Counted from the stretch's first letter, positions 43,014 through 55,075 are shown. The stretch is DNA of 64,000 bases from Topomyia yanbarensis (GCF_030247195.1 NC_080671.1:8509343-8573342); one strand, 5' to 3'. Made by a program: numbers and translations. Notes: a model not told the origin generated them from the sequence alone.

Positions 43014-45480
43014 GAGTAAAGCCATGTCAAGTGATCCTCGAATTTTTCGCAAAATCACCGATCTTCATGAAGTATATTTTATTGGATAGGGATTATGGTG
43101 AATAGCTTTTGGTATAAATATTTCGTTAAAACACCTTTTATTCTTTAAGATATTAACCCTTAAACTTTATTGCATGATAAAATTGTACATTTTATATCTC
43201 AAAAACTACTGAAGATAATTCAATGATTTTTTTCACACTTATGGAATGATATTTGCACTATCTCATAAAAATATTTTTACTGTATAATTATGTGAATAAC
43301 GGTACTTTACATCTATTTAAAAATTTAAATTGCATTTTTTTCTTGTGTTCTTCACGCTAAAAATTTTCAAAACGTATGTCAAATTATGCGGCAATCCTTC
43401 ACCTTCAATAATCTGTATTGATCATTTTTCATTTTTGTTCCTATCGAGAGTTATAGAGGATTTTATAACAGTGCGCTCTTTCAACGCACGGCCCACTTTG
43501 ATGCAGCCCGCGAGAACGTACATATTGGCAATGCCGCACGTTGCAACGTCCTAACGCGCATCACTTTGAAGGAGCGAATCTCATGTGCAAAATTGGCATC
43601 TCTGAGATTAAAGCAAAAAGTCAAGCTTTTCTTTATGGATTATTGAAGGTGAATGTTTTGTTCAGGAGTTATTTAATTTTCTGTCACTCAATACCTCGGA
43701 CAAGCGCGCTCGGATATTGGCAGCCGATGAGCAAAGTTGAGGAGTAGGCATGTTTTAACCTGCGTTGAGATATTTTTTGCAAATTGACATTTTTCACCAC
43801 ATTTTATTGTCAGTTCATTTGTCTGAGAGGTAGCACGGTATATTGTGAATCTTTTCTTAAATCCACATTACAACTTTTCAGCCATGCGCCATCGAGCCTT
43901 GCGTTAAATTACGCGTCCATTTAATTTGCATCAGTGCGAGTGAAAATAAGTTTTGACGTTTGTTTTGTTTCGATCGCACTCGAGTGTTTCCCATATAGCA
44001 AGAACTCTACGAAATGCTAGATTATCTCAAAATAGACAAAGTTTGCTAAAAAAAACAATCGATTGTTTTATATTATAAATATGGGTCGATCACACGAATT
44101 ATGTATTCCGTTAGAAAAAATCATAAATGTGTTCATCGTATCTGGTTAACCTACCTAACGTATCCATGTGGAGTGATAAATTTAAAAATTATATTGGTCA
44201 TCACATGTGTGGCATATGTCGTAATGGGTGCAAAAATACTACAAAAATAAATATGGATATGAACAAAACACAATGTTCGTTAAATTTTCAATTTTTCATT
44301 CCAACCCATAATGGGTTCCTCAATTACGCGTTTAGAATATAGGAATTTTTTCTTCTTATAGTGTTTGCCAAAGTAATGGAACTGGAATATTCGTTGACTC
44401 AACAGGTTCATGCGGAAAACTGTAACTTTGATGATTATCTGAAATTCGATAAAATGAATAATATCTTACCACAACTTGGAGAACCACAAATTAACAGAAC
44501 CAATAGCGATAAAAAAAACCTTAACATCGATGCGATTGAACAACAGATTCTAAGTAAACTTTTTTTTTTCAAAAGACAAATAGTTGTTTAAAGGTAATAT
44601 CACTCGGTGAAAATAAAAACGTGAAATAAAATGCTGTTGCCATAAGATTTACCATTTTCCTATATTAATGTTGTAGACTACAAATGAATTTGGATATAAC
44701 ATAGATATACCCTAATAAAAGTGTTTTTGATGATGTTAATTGTTAGAAACCTTAAATTATATCAATAAAAAAAATATTAAGCAACTATAATTTTTGTTGT
44801 TTACTTCGGCCAAAAATTTTTAAAGCATCTCAAAATATCCGGAAAAAAATCATCTTCGATAATTCGTGTAGAAAAGTTTACCTTTTTGCACTAATCGAGA
44901 TGTGGTTTCTTTTAGTCATGCGATGCAAACTTCCAACGCGATGCGCATTCTGACGTTGCGACGTTGCCAATATGTACGTTCTCGCGGGCTGCATCAAAGT
45001 GGGCCGTGCGTTGAAAGAGCGCACTGTTATAAAATCCTCTATAACTCTCGATAGGAACAAAAATGAAAAATAATCAATACAGATTATTGAAGGTGAAGGA
45101 TTGCCGCATAATTTGACATACGCTTTGAAAATTTTTAGCGTGAAGAACACAAGAAAAAATACAATTTAAATTTTTAAATAGATGTAAAGTACCGTTATTC
45201 ACATAATTATACAGTAAAAATATTTTTATGAGATAGTGCAAATATCATTCCATAAGTGTGCAACAAATCATTGAATTATCTTCAGTAGTTTTTGAGATAT
45301 AAAATGTACAATTTTATCATGCAATAAAGTTTAAGGGTTAATATCTTAAAGAATAAAATGTGTTTTAACGAAACATTTATACCAAAAGCTATTCACCATA
45401 ATCCCTATCCAATAAAATATACTTCATGAAGATCGGTGATTTTGCGAAAAATTCGAGGATCACTTGACATGGCTTTACTC
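43014..45480. mobile_element. 2.5-kb foldback element with GAGTAAAGCC ends
   Basis: The direct repeat CATA (43010-43013 and 45481-45484) flanks GAGTAAAGCCATGTC and its inverse. Arms of about 545 bp (43014 to about 43560 and about 44935-45480) are nearly identical; I see two differences in the first 145 bases. The central 1.37 kb is single-copy. Mirror frames on the arms (43330-43554 plus and 44878-45150 minus) are by-products. A 4-bp TSD excludes hAT, mariner and piggyBac; a Sola-type origin is one possibility, weakly held. Confidence 0.82.
44361..44591 (+). CDS. uncharacterised exon-like frame in foldback core
   Basis: I do not recognise the protein. The frame follows an acceptor-like TTCTTCTTATAG (44350-44361) and reads a hydrophilic, Asn/Asp/Lys-rich sequence (with LEYSLTQQVHAENC and FDDYLKFDKMNN). 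It ends at a stop 37 bases before an AATAAA (44628-44633). The layout is that of a last exon and polyadenylation site. Upstream, 44127-44342 holds another frame with CGICRNGC that may belong to the same gene. It could be a captured host exon or part of the element's own lost gene. Codon statistics could not be checked. Confidence 0.3.
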   Translation: MFAKVMELEYSLTQQVHAENCNFDDYLKFDKMNNILPQLGEPQINRTNSDKKNLNIDAIEQQILSKLFFFKRQIVV

Positions 45481-46225
45481 CATATAGAAAGGTTATGCAA
45501 TCACTCTGAAAAACGTCAACCTAATCCCTAATTTTTTTTTCGACTCGCATAAGGTTTCTGGATTTTAACAGGGGCGTAGTTGATGGTTTACGGAGAGGGG
45601 TTACACCCCCCCCTTTACTGTTCACTCCCCTCCTTTAAAAATCTCCTTAAATCACCCCTCAGACCACCACCTCATACCCCTCCCTTTCAACCCCATCATC
45701 TTTAAACCACCACTATATCACAAAGCATACCAATTTAAGCTGGGGAGTCGTTCGTTCATGGGACTTTCACCCTCCTCACATACCCACCCCCGCATGACAA
45801 AATGAGTTAGCAAGCAGATAACATTGATCTAATGCTGGTTAGACTAATGGAGTATGATATTTTTTTGTTTCAAGTGTTTCACCGTCGACACGTAGCTCAT
45901 CAAGTTCGTGGCTGGCATGCCATTGTGTATAAGTGCAAAGTGTACTAAGAATGTAATGGACATTTCCACAATTATGTTGAACATAAAAAGCCTCCGTGCC
46001 ATAGTTTAGAGAAATGAGAAAGGCACAATTGCACCGCTAGGTGGATTAAAACAGGTTTTTCAGGACGAAATTGAAATTGTAAATCTACATGAAATTATAA
46101 AAAACTGTATAAATGTTATAAGAGCAAACCGTTGCAAAATCAACAAATAGAATAAGAAAAGGGTTCTAAATGTGCTAATTTGAGAAGTTCATCACTTAAA
46201 AGTAAAAAAAAAAAATAAAGTGCTT

Positions 46226-46300
46226 GTATTGGGACTCGAACCCAGGTCGGTTACCAATAGTCATGCAAACCATGACTTATCGTGTCACTTTTAGAGTAGG
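46226..46300 (-). other. tRNA-like segment 3
   Basis: The minus strand has GGTTCGAGTCC (B box) after an anticodon-arm-like stem ATGGT/ACTAT with a seven-base loop TTGCATG (anticodon position GCA). The D arm and acceptor are degenerate. It lies near the right end of the TA-flanked element, opposite segments 1 and 2. Confidence 0.45.
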
Positions 46301-46799
46301 AACAATTACCTTTATTAAACGCATAATTCAACTAAAAGTCAAAGGTGGTATAAAGGCAAATGTATAAGTAGAAACAACATGTTGATGACATGTAGTACAG
46401 CTTAATGAATAAAGGTAATAGTATTGGCAACAGAATCATTTATTCAACTCGTAATTCAGCCTAATTGGGATGGTTGAATAAAAGCATTAATATTGCTGCT
46501 GCGACATTTGTTAGTAGTATAGTTCAGCCTAGTTTGAACTGGCGAATACTGGAGTTTAAATAAGCTGAATAAACAGTTAATGTTTAAATAGTTCAGCGAA
46601 AGTTTTATTCAGCTTTCATAGCCTTTAATCTGCTTTTAATCAGACAAGTAGTCTTATAGTCCAGCTCCTAATGTTTGTTGGGTAATATAAAAATTACAAA
46701 TAATACTTATTTTCGGATTCATTATCTGCTCACATAAACTTATCAGTACACTAGGTAATCACCACCAAACTATAGGAAGAATCAATGGTAAAATTCGTA

Positions 46800-47415
46800 C
46801 ACGCTCATTGAAAATAACTCAAAAATGAGTGACCAGCCACTCAATTCCATAAAAAGTGCACATAGTCAAAAATTGAGTTTTCCTCGCTTACTCAGTTTTG
46901 AGTTCGGAAGAAAATGTCAATTTTGAGTACTTTTTACGCAAAGGCCAAATATTAAATGTAACCGTTCCGTATTTTTAATAAAAGGAACAAACGCCTTAAT
47001 CAGTATTTTAAAATCCACTTACCTGCATCTCTAGTCGTTAATACGATGCGTACAAGTCCGAGGTCCTTTCTCCACTTTCCTGTAAATAGGATCTCGTTTG
47101 AATTGATCTAAAAAATAATAAAGCCTGTTATTAAAAAAAGAACAACACTTGTGAAAACTTGCCTTTTAGTTTTTCTCCTCGTCGATTCTTTTGCTGTTTA
47201 ATCTACATTTGAATCAATTTTCAATCTTGTTTGCAGATTGCGCCACTCCGTGCACCACCAGTAAGTTTTTTTTCACTCAAATCATTGATAATTTAATGGT
47301 TCCTCAAGAGTTGAGTCAATTCTACTCAAATCGATACTCATTTTTTGACAGGTTACTCCGGTTTTTGAAATTGAGTAGTGAGAACTCAAATTTTGAGTAG
47401 TTTTGAATGAGCGTG
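46800..47415. mobile_element. 616-bp TA-flanked MITE (CACGCTCATT ends)
   Basis: TA (46798-46799 and 47416-47417) flanks CACGCTCATTGAAAATAACT and its inverted partner (rc CACGCTCATTCAAAACTACT). Interior TTGAGT/ACTCAA words recur throughout. The open frame at 47191-47400 is a by-product. Confidence 0.85.
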
Positions 47416-47417
47416 TA

Positions 47418-47937
47418 TTGCACATCAAAACTTACCACAATCTGACTTTCATTAAGACTTTAGGTCAGAGATCTTGTTCCACTATACTTACACACGATTT
47501 CACAGTTTCCCACATTCGTTGGCTAAATTAAGTGCACTAGAAGAACAAAATACGAGCGAGAACACGCCAATTGTTTAAAAATCATTTTTAAGCTTAAGCC
47601 AAACATGAATCGCCATGTTTGAAAGTGGCTCGCTGCTTGCTCACAGTACCCCGAAGGTACTCTAGGGGTGGCCGCATTTGACTGCCCTCTGTTGCTGGAC
47701 GTATCCACTCAGGCTGCTTGCAGTCATTGTCCGGACAGCCCTCGGTAGCTGGCCGACTTCCCCGGAGTAGCTTGTTCGTTGCGTCTCGAGAGCAACTCCG
47801 CGCAGGCTGCTTGCACGCAGTGTTCTGACTGCCGCCCGTGGCTGACCGCATCAACAATATCTATATGTAGTGAGTATAATTGCTTCCTTAATTGAACTTA
47901 AAATTAGCTAAGGCTATTTATGAATTATATACACTAT
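47418..47937. other. region with degenerate ~110-bp repeats, no gene
   Basis: Within 47640-47850 at least two tandem units start CAGGCTGCTTGCA. Read on the minus strand they give repeated RPATEG/CKQP-like words. The origin is unknown; a decayed retroelement coding region is possible. Confidence 0.4.
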
Positions 47938-48355
47938 ATTTACAGGATTTATGTGTGCTATTGAGCAGCTGGAAGTGCCAATTACTAAACTTAAGCAAAG
48001 ATTTATAAAAAATCGGCAACACTCTACTATTTATTGTGGAACCTTTGAAAAAGTGAGCCAACCCCGTACTGCAGCAGATCTTCGCATGTGAAACTCGCAT
48101 CGTAGACAACGCCTTCAATTTTTATCCTTACAGCTGGAATATAATCTCGCGTAAAGTGTCCACAGTAAGCAATATTGTTTGCCTGCTTTGAGTTGGTTAA
48201 CAACACACTTACCATGTCTGGGCGGACCTCTGAAATTTCGGTCACATCCGAGAACCATTCTGTTAGGTCTTTAGTAATCTGTAGAAGACTCAGCGATTTA
48301 GTCTTGGGCCGAAAGAAAATGGACCAGCTTAAAGTTCTGGGTAACTATAAAGATC
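47938..48355 (-). pseudogene. retroelement-like ORF1 fragment (tentative)
   Basis: The minus frame at 48027-48245 reads VRPDMVSVLLTNSKQANNI, GHFTRDYIPAVRI and FTCEDLLQYGVGSLFQR. The style is that of the gag-like ORF1 of LINE elements, but I cannot name a family from sequence alone. Continuations at both sides are in other frames. Confidence 0.4.
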
Positions 48356-48360
48356 ATTAA

Positions 48361-48980
48361 AAAACAACTTTATAGATCATTTAAAAAAATGGAAACATCT
48401 CAGAAAAAATAATTATTCATTATAACTCTTAGGGTACCCGTCTCGATTTTTAAAATAAACAAAATATTTCATGATCGAAAAAAGATAGTATAATAAAACC
48501 TTTCAAAGAAATTTAGAAGAATTATTTCCGGGTAACTTTGTTGAAGACGTCATAACTCTGTCTTTAACGGTTTTCATTTTACAGCAGTTTTTGTTATTTC
48601 GTTCATTACGACTCTATAAAAAAAAGTTTTTTTAAGCATTTATTTAAACAGAACATATTGACGATGCCATGCTTATAATTCAACATTTTCTAAGCCAAAT
48701 CACTCCAATGGTGGCAAAAAGTAGCAATCAATGCCATACCCATCTGACAGTACTTTTAAAACACTACAAAATAAGTGGGAATCGTTTAATCTAGAAAAAA
48801 CAGTAGAATACAACTTATTAAATGAAGTGGCTGGATTGGAATGAGCATCTGGTTTGATCTACTCTTGCTTCTTCTGCGTTCGGCGCAAGGTACGATGTAA
48901 ATGAAGGTGTAGACAGCTACTGTATATTGGTCATCGTTATGCATTTTCACAGCTCAGGGTAATGAAAGCCAATAACGCAG
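48361..48980. other. intergenic DNA, no recognised gene
   Basis: AT-rich. The words 'acgtcataactctg', 'ggttttcattttacagc' and 'ttgttgaagac' resemble phrases in the 31958-34886 foldback arms (about 32150-32250), so a diverged relative may be here. Confidence 0.35.
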
Positions 48981-49590
48981 TCATTGGCGTCAGTTCGTCG
49001 ACGGATTAACTAGAGAAACATCGATGAGCACTCTTTGGGGAGCGACCCGTTGCGAAGTGTAGTAAACACGAAAGTGCTGTATATTCGCTGTCGCCATGCA
49101 AATCTGTCCGGACTCAGTCACGGTACAGAAAACCTACAATGTCGCGTTTCCTCACAGCACGACGAACGAATCACTGTTTTCAATGGTGAGGTTCACACTT
49201 GCTCTCTTATTATGCAACAATAACGCCTTGGAATTAAACAGATCAAAATTCAACTCGTTGAAAAATCTACCTGACTCCGCGGAAAGGCGCCGGTTAAATT
49301 TATTTAACAAGTAGCTTGAGGGTATCAGCCTCCGATCACGACTCATATCGGCCGATTGAAATACTTTCCTGTATCCGGAAATTGGTCGTGAAGATAATCT
49401 CGATCCGCCTCGATAATTGGGTCGAGGCAAATGGTTTTCTGGTAGATACACAATTTGGCTTCCGAGCGGTTGCCCTGCGTTGCTCTCAACAGACATTCAA
49501 ATGGCCAATGCTAACAAAGAGCAGATGGCATCAGTGCTTATGGATATTTAAGGGGATAGTGATCCAGTTTCTATCAACGTTCTTTTAGTA
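48981..49590 (+). pseudogene. Jockey-like LINE reverse transcriptase relic
   Basis: The + strand reads SDHDSYRPI.ILSCIRKL, RLDNWVEANGFL and DTQFGFR near 49325-49460, the N-terminal RT blocks of Jockey-type LINEs, then a decayed continuation with LDIKG-like residues near 49540. The upstream part (48990-49310) may be the endonuclease end. Frameshifts and the missing palm make it non-functional. Confidence 0.75.
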
Positions 49591-49920
49591 AAGCTGCGTA
49601 ACAGGGTGATACCAGTATATGTAGGAAAATCGACTGTGAGTGATCTCTTCAACCCGTAACTCCGAAACCAGAACTCCGATCCAAATGAAATTCAATAGCA
49701 GCTTTTGACGATATTAAATCTTCAAATTGAATTTAATGTTGTACAAAACGACCAACCCATCTGTGATGGGAAAAATGGGTACCTTTTTAACACATATACA
49801 CAAGCCCACATTTTGCGATCCCGACAAACTGATTCGAATGATATAAGAGAAAGTTATAAAGTCGCTCCCTCAGGATATTCGAATGCCAGTGAAGAAACAT
49901 TACAGGTTAGATAAAAATTA
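49591..49920. other. fragment of 'ctttctcat' family in reverse, otherwise no gene
   Basis: Phrases at 49660-49705 ('aacccgtaactccgaaacc', 'atgaaattcaatagcagc') are reverse complements of parts of the 'ctttctcat' family. Confidence 0.5.
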
Positions 49921-52900
49921 TTTTATTTTTTTTATATATTTACAAATGTACTTCCTCCTGTTTTCTCTTCTTCATTTATTGATTTAAATTTAATTCAAAT
50001 GTGGCAACAATAAAGATTTTAATTTCTCATGTCAATAATAATCAATTTCTGTGTATTTTGTTTTATTCGTCACGCAACTTTGACCGCCATTGGATCGTGC
50101 CGTGTTAGTCACCTGCCAACGCATTCACATACCAACGCGACTTCCGGGTGCACAAAATCTAATTTTTGTCTCACTTTGTTTTTTTTTCGCCATTTTCTTG
50201 TGTTTTTCTCCCTTTAAGGATTTGAATGAGTATAAAGGAAATGCGATTGCATGAGCTGCTTGAAGGACATTTTTTTTGTTTGGAAAACCGCCTGCTTTAG
50301 CAATTTTTTTGTAATATTATTTGTTCTCACGTACGGCGGGGAACATGCTAGGAAAACACGTCCAATATCAACGAACAACAACATAAATGTTGCGCCAAAT
50401 TGCTCTCGGGTGAAATTGGAACTATATTGATTTGGTCTACGGGGTTTTTTTCTGTGTTACACCCCCGGTTTTTCATTCATGTACATGTACAAATAAAAAA
50501 ACTTCCCCATGCAATAACGTTTGTTTTACCCCTTTTACTGTTGTTGGTTGGTTGGTTAATCTCTTCTTTTGTTCAAAGTGCAAAGTTTAAAAATAGCTAT
50601 GTTTGTTGTTGTAAACGCATTTTGAAAAATTTTCTTTTTTGGTTTTTTTTATTTGTTTTAATTTTCTTTTATCTAGATAACTTGTTTTACTTCTGTAAAT
50701 CGAAATTAACGAAGACTAAGATTTGGTTGTCTGTTTCTTCTCTCTTTTTCGTGTTTTAAACTTTTTTCGGTAGTTAATTAAAAAAACGCTAGATAAACTG
50801 CAACCATGCCTTTGATAGTGTGTACGTTTTTTTTGTTTGTTTAAGTACAATGTGAGTGTTGTTGTATATTGTGTGATTCGTGAATGTCTTCGGTAGATCA
50901 GTGTATTTTTTTATTTTCTTTAGAAATTTTCGCTCATCCCATTGTCCTGCCATCAACAGCAATTAGACCTTTGGTTGTTTGGTATTACTTTAATCTATAA
51001 TAACGGGGTGTGTATGTGTAAATGTATGCAGTTTTGTGTAGGTGTATGCGACATTTGGCGTACTTTAGTGCGATTTCGTTTGTTTACCTGTTGGCTTCGA
51101 TTTGTATGTGTCATTTTTTGTTTTGTTTTGGAAAGATTTTGGGCAATTATTCAGCAGTTTTACAGACTCTCTGGCGCATGCCTTCATGTAGCGATTGGGA
51201 AGTACGGATTTTTATAGGATGCCATCCAAATTTAGAGTATTTTATGGTTTGTCAACAGAATAAACAAATATTAAATATGTTGCGTACTTTCATTCGCAAC
51301 AATTTATAGCTCTTTCGGACCTGACATAGAGTGAATGTCAGACCAACAGAAATAACACAACAGAACGCAGCCAAAATGTGCTGTCACTTTTCAGACCGAA
51401 GAATTTTTTTCTGTCGGCTAGCAATTAATGTTTTTTTGTAACTAAAGTTTTTGTAACTATTACATGGAAAATGTGTAACTGAAGCAAAATCTACGTGAAA
51501 GCACAATCGTTCAGCCGCTTGCAGCTCGAGCAACGATCGATGATTTGTTCTGTTTGTTGTTGATTTCCCCTCCCCCACTAAATACCCGGTAGATTCAGAA
51601 GTAGCAAAAAGTGCGTGCATTGTTGGGTTTCGAATGTTTTTTACCTTTTTTTTGTTAGTCATATTTTCTTTTCTAATGTGATATTTACAACTTCACTGAC
51701 TCGAAAACACTCTTTCGAAAGAATTTAACTAGATTTGTGGTTTAACTTTACACTACTAACTAACATGACAGCTGCTCGATCGCCCTCTCGTCAGCCCTCT
51801 CTGATAGTAGCTAGCTGTAACCTCGAGGCTACAATCAAGATAATCATTCCGTCAAGAAGTACGAAGAAAAGGGTAAACTAGTTGATTTGTATAGTGTTTG
51901 TTCAAAACGCGTCCCGCTCGGTATGCTCATCCTCTTCTAGTTCGAGTCTTTCTATAGTAGCACGAATGTGAATTTTTTTAACAGCGTTTTCCACTGATTC
52001 TCTCCGTTCGTTCATTTTTTTGTGTTTTTAGTTTTTGTAATCTCAATAAATTTATATCAGTGCAAGGCAATTGGTATGTATATAGCAATGTTTTTTTTAA
52101 TGTTATTTATACTCGTCATGTATTTGTTTTACTTTTTACAGACTTTGTTTACCGTTAGTGGGATTTTTATGCTTCTGTTTTTTTTAGTTAATAGTAGTAG
52201 TAATCACAATTTCAGTTTTTTTCCTTAGTTTTTTTTCTGTATTGTAACATTTTCTATGATTTTGTTAGCCGCATTCATTCGAATTCCAAATCTAGACTAT
52301 CGAGCTTCGGCGTGCCTGCGTGCTTGTTGGATGATAGCAGTTCGCTGTAGTGAATGTAAGTAGTGTGTAGTGCTCAGCTCCTAAATGTTTGCGGCTGCGT
52401 GTAGTTGGGCAAATTTCGCTTGAAAAAAAACGAGGGAAGAATCGTCTTCGTTTCCGTCGGTATGGTTTGGGTTATTAACAACTTGCAAGTGAATTCTAGT
52501 CAAAAGGTTTTTTTGCCGCTGTTGCAAATCGCGAATAGGAGAGTCGTAAGTGGTGCAACTGCATAAGCATGTATTAAGCGTGTTTCTTTTTTTTCTTTAG
52601 TCGAAACCTTGACATCAGGTAAAAAAGTATCGTTATTTTGACTTGTCAGCTTTAACACGTTACACGTTTTTGTTAAGCCATCGAAGCAAAATAATGTCAT
52701 TTCGATTCATTGAGTGATCTGTGCTGGTCTTCCCCTTAGTTATCGTTTGGTTCCGAATAGTAAACAAAATGATTACCGTACAAGCTCTTAAGTTTCTCAA
52801 TTCAGTTATCATCAAGACAAAAAGTGGAATCACTGCGGGAAACAATTTTTCAAATTAAACTTACAAGTTAGAAGCTTTTGTTATTATTTTTGTATCTTTA

Positions 52901-54460
52901 CCATTGTTATATAAAAAATTATCATTCGTACGAAATTCACTCAATGCGCCTCGGTATTCTGTGTCTGTGTATCATAATTCATCTGCATATTTGTTACCTA
53001 AATTTAATTTTAAAGCTTTCATTATCTATAATTATATGCATTTTCATTTCCAGCTGGAGATTTTTTTTTCGAGAGAGAGTGTGAGAAACGGATAAATTTC
53101 GAGATATTACAGAATAGAGCTAACCTAATCTCGCCCTGAACCGTCGACATGCATTCGGTCGTCGTGACAGCTAGAACGGAGGCATGAGCAAAACAAAAAC
53201 AATAATATTTTACATCACGCTTTTGGTGGACTGAAACAAAAACAAATATTCTAGGGGTAATCCGTTTTCCTTCCACCCATGATATTGTTTTGTTTATAAT
53301 ATTACAATTGATTTGGCACAATTAAAAGTTGAGTTCTTCTTTTCGTACAAGTTTCAAGTTTTTCTCTGTGTTTGCTTGACGCTTGGAAAACAATCCACAC
53401 TGGGCGTGATATTTCTTATAAAATGTATCTTTCCGTTACAAAATCAATATCATATGATTCACCTTTCTCAAGCAGATTAAACTATAAAACAAGTCGCGCC
53501 ATCCTATTGTTGGTTTCGGAAATTACTACGGAAAATGGATGTAAGAAACTGTAGGTTCATGCTTTCTTATCTACACTTACTCGTTTCAATATACGAATTT
53601 CATAATAAATGTATATAATAATCTAATTTAATTTACACCTATTTCTATATAAATGTTCTTCACCATTTTTAGTCCATTTTAACTAACCAGAACTACAGCT
53701 AATACGCAGGACAAGCAGGTTGAACAACAGTTGAAAAAAAAACTTTTGCTAAATTAACAGAGTGATTTAACAATAAACGGTTGTTTTTCTTCTTCTACAA
53801 ATTACTAACAAGCAGAATAAAAGTGCGATAGTTTGTATAAATATAAACATCGGTGTTTATTTCAGAAAGACGGATCGATCGCGTCTATCATGAAAATCTA
53901 ACGAATACGTGCTAAACAAAAATTAAACTCGGTAAACATATTTTACAAAACAGTCTTCCAACTTGAAATAGAAAAAAACTATGTAAACAACAATGTAGGT
54001 ATCCGATATCCCAAAGTAAACAACGGCAAGGAATGTCGACTGATTTTGATACTTTACAGTTCACTCAGTCAGTACATTTCTTCGCAGTCCACGCTGAATA
54101 TATTTGGAAAAGTAGGCACTGGTAAATATCCTACAAAATTGTTGGCTGCGTAATTTGGAACAGATGGCAGGTAGAGTGTGGACGAGATGAATTTGACATA
54201 TTCAAAGTTCTTGTTTTGGTCATACGAGGGTGAGCTATTCCCCCTAAGGAATGATTGTTTCAAATTCGTCTAAGGGCCAATTCCTTCACCCTCGCTTAAC
54301 TTTTAAACCAGGTTCGCCAGTACGTTTAAAACGGGTGAAGAAATCGGCCCTAAGGCGTGTCCTTCATTGGATCGTTGTTGCATGATGTTCAGCATATTGT
54401 CTCATAGACGATCAATATTTTAGGTGACCATAGCAGACGAGTAAAAACCACAACAAATTG
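49921..54460. other. 4.5 kb T-rich DNA, no gene or repeat recognised
   Basis: The + strand has long T-runs (TTTTTTGTTT type), few repeats, and no conserved coding sequence. Unlike the rest of the window I see no transposon ends. It could be a long 3' UTR or conserved non-coding DNA of a neighbouring gene, but nothing in the sequence proves this. Open frames such as 50400-50759 are low-complexity Phe/Leu-rich by-products of T-runs. Confidence 0.4.
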
Positions 54461-54639
54461 CATCACGGAAAAAAATGCTGTAGAAAATCAGCCTTGTTCT
54501 GCATCACGACGGATCGCTTTTTCGAGCGAATGTGAATTGCATTCTCAATAACGACAGCAAAAGCAAACGGGAGCCTGCTTCGATCGAACCATATTCTTTC
54601 GAAAATGTCATCCGTCGTAATGTAGAATAAGGCTGAATA

Positions 54640-54715
54640 ATCCATTGGGTATTTTCTCTTGAAAATTTGGGTAGTTTAGAGTGTATTTTTATCGCTGTCA
54701 GTTTTTCGAAAATGG
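54640..54715. repeat. repeat shared in reverse with 25668-25757
   Basis: See the entry for 25668-25757. Here the family abuts the transposase relic that follows. Confidence 0.65.
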
Positions 54716-54729
54716 CGTCACCCGAAAAG

Positions 54730-55075
54730 TAACGTCGCGAATAGATTTTGCGCAAGTACTAGGAAAATCCTCAACTCTCTCATCGGGACATCGGAAAACA
54801 ACTAGGAATCGTGCAGTCGTGTGATTAAACGTTACTACCAAACTCTGAGCTTCGAACGGAAGAAGAAATTAGGGATGTGTCCAAAAAGTTGAATCTGTCC
54901 AAGTCTTTCGTTTAGAGAGCCAAGTGCAGAAGGCTCCAAATCGTGACGAACGGCAAAACTGTACAACCAGATGCTGATGAAGCCTCATTGTCTCATCATG
55001 GATGATGAGACTTACGTCAAGGAGGACTTCCGGCAGCTCTTCTTCACCGCCCAGTTCAAGTTTGATGTTCCGGAG
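54730..55075 (+). pseudogene. Tc1/mariner-type transposase relic
   Basis: Shifting + frames read ENPQLSHRDIGKQLGI and VIKRYYQTLSFERK (near 54765-54860, helix-turn-helix DNA-binding part), then MDDETYVKEDFRQLFFTAQFKF (near 54995-55070), the block around the first catalytic Asp of ITm transposases. The later catalytic residues are missing because the LTR element starts at 55076. In-frame stops and shifts are present. Confidence 0.75.

Larger units (their letters stand above)
42996..46060. repeat. 'ctttctcat' repeat family, copy 3, split by foldback element
   Basis: The start 'tttttgcctttctcata' (42996-43013) is separated from its continuation 'catatagaaaggttatgc' (45481 on) by the foldback element. 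The copy has the family's C-rich block at 45600-45720 and the family end at 46010-46060. Confidence 0.75.
41195..46682. mobile_element. TA-flanked element with CCCAACAAACATT ends
   Basis: TA (41193-41194 and 46683-46684) flanks CCCAACAAACATT and AATGTTTGTTGGG. Subterminal regions of about 250 bp on each side repeat 'ttcagct', 'agctgaa' and 'attcagc' words in inverted orientation. tRNA-like segments lie just inside both ends (41570-41645, 41743-41790 and 46226-46300). The length of about 5.5 kb is largely due to the 'ctttctcat' repeats and a foldback element inserted later. Without them it is about 1.9 kb. Confidence 0.75.

Noticed and set aside
50400..50759. 119-codon Phe/Leu-rich frame as a membrane protein
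   Set aside because: It arises from T-runs that give Phe codons; there is no start context, domain or conservation evidence.
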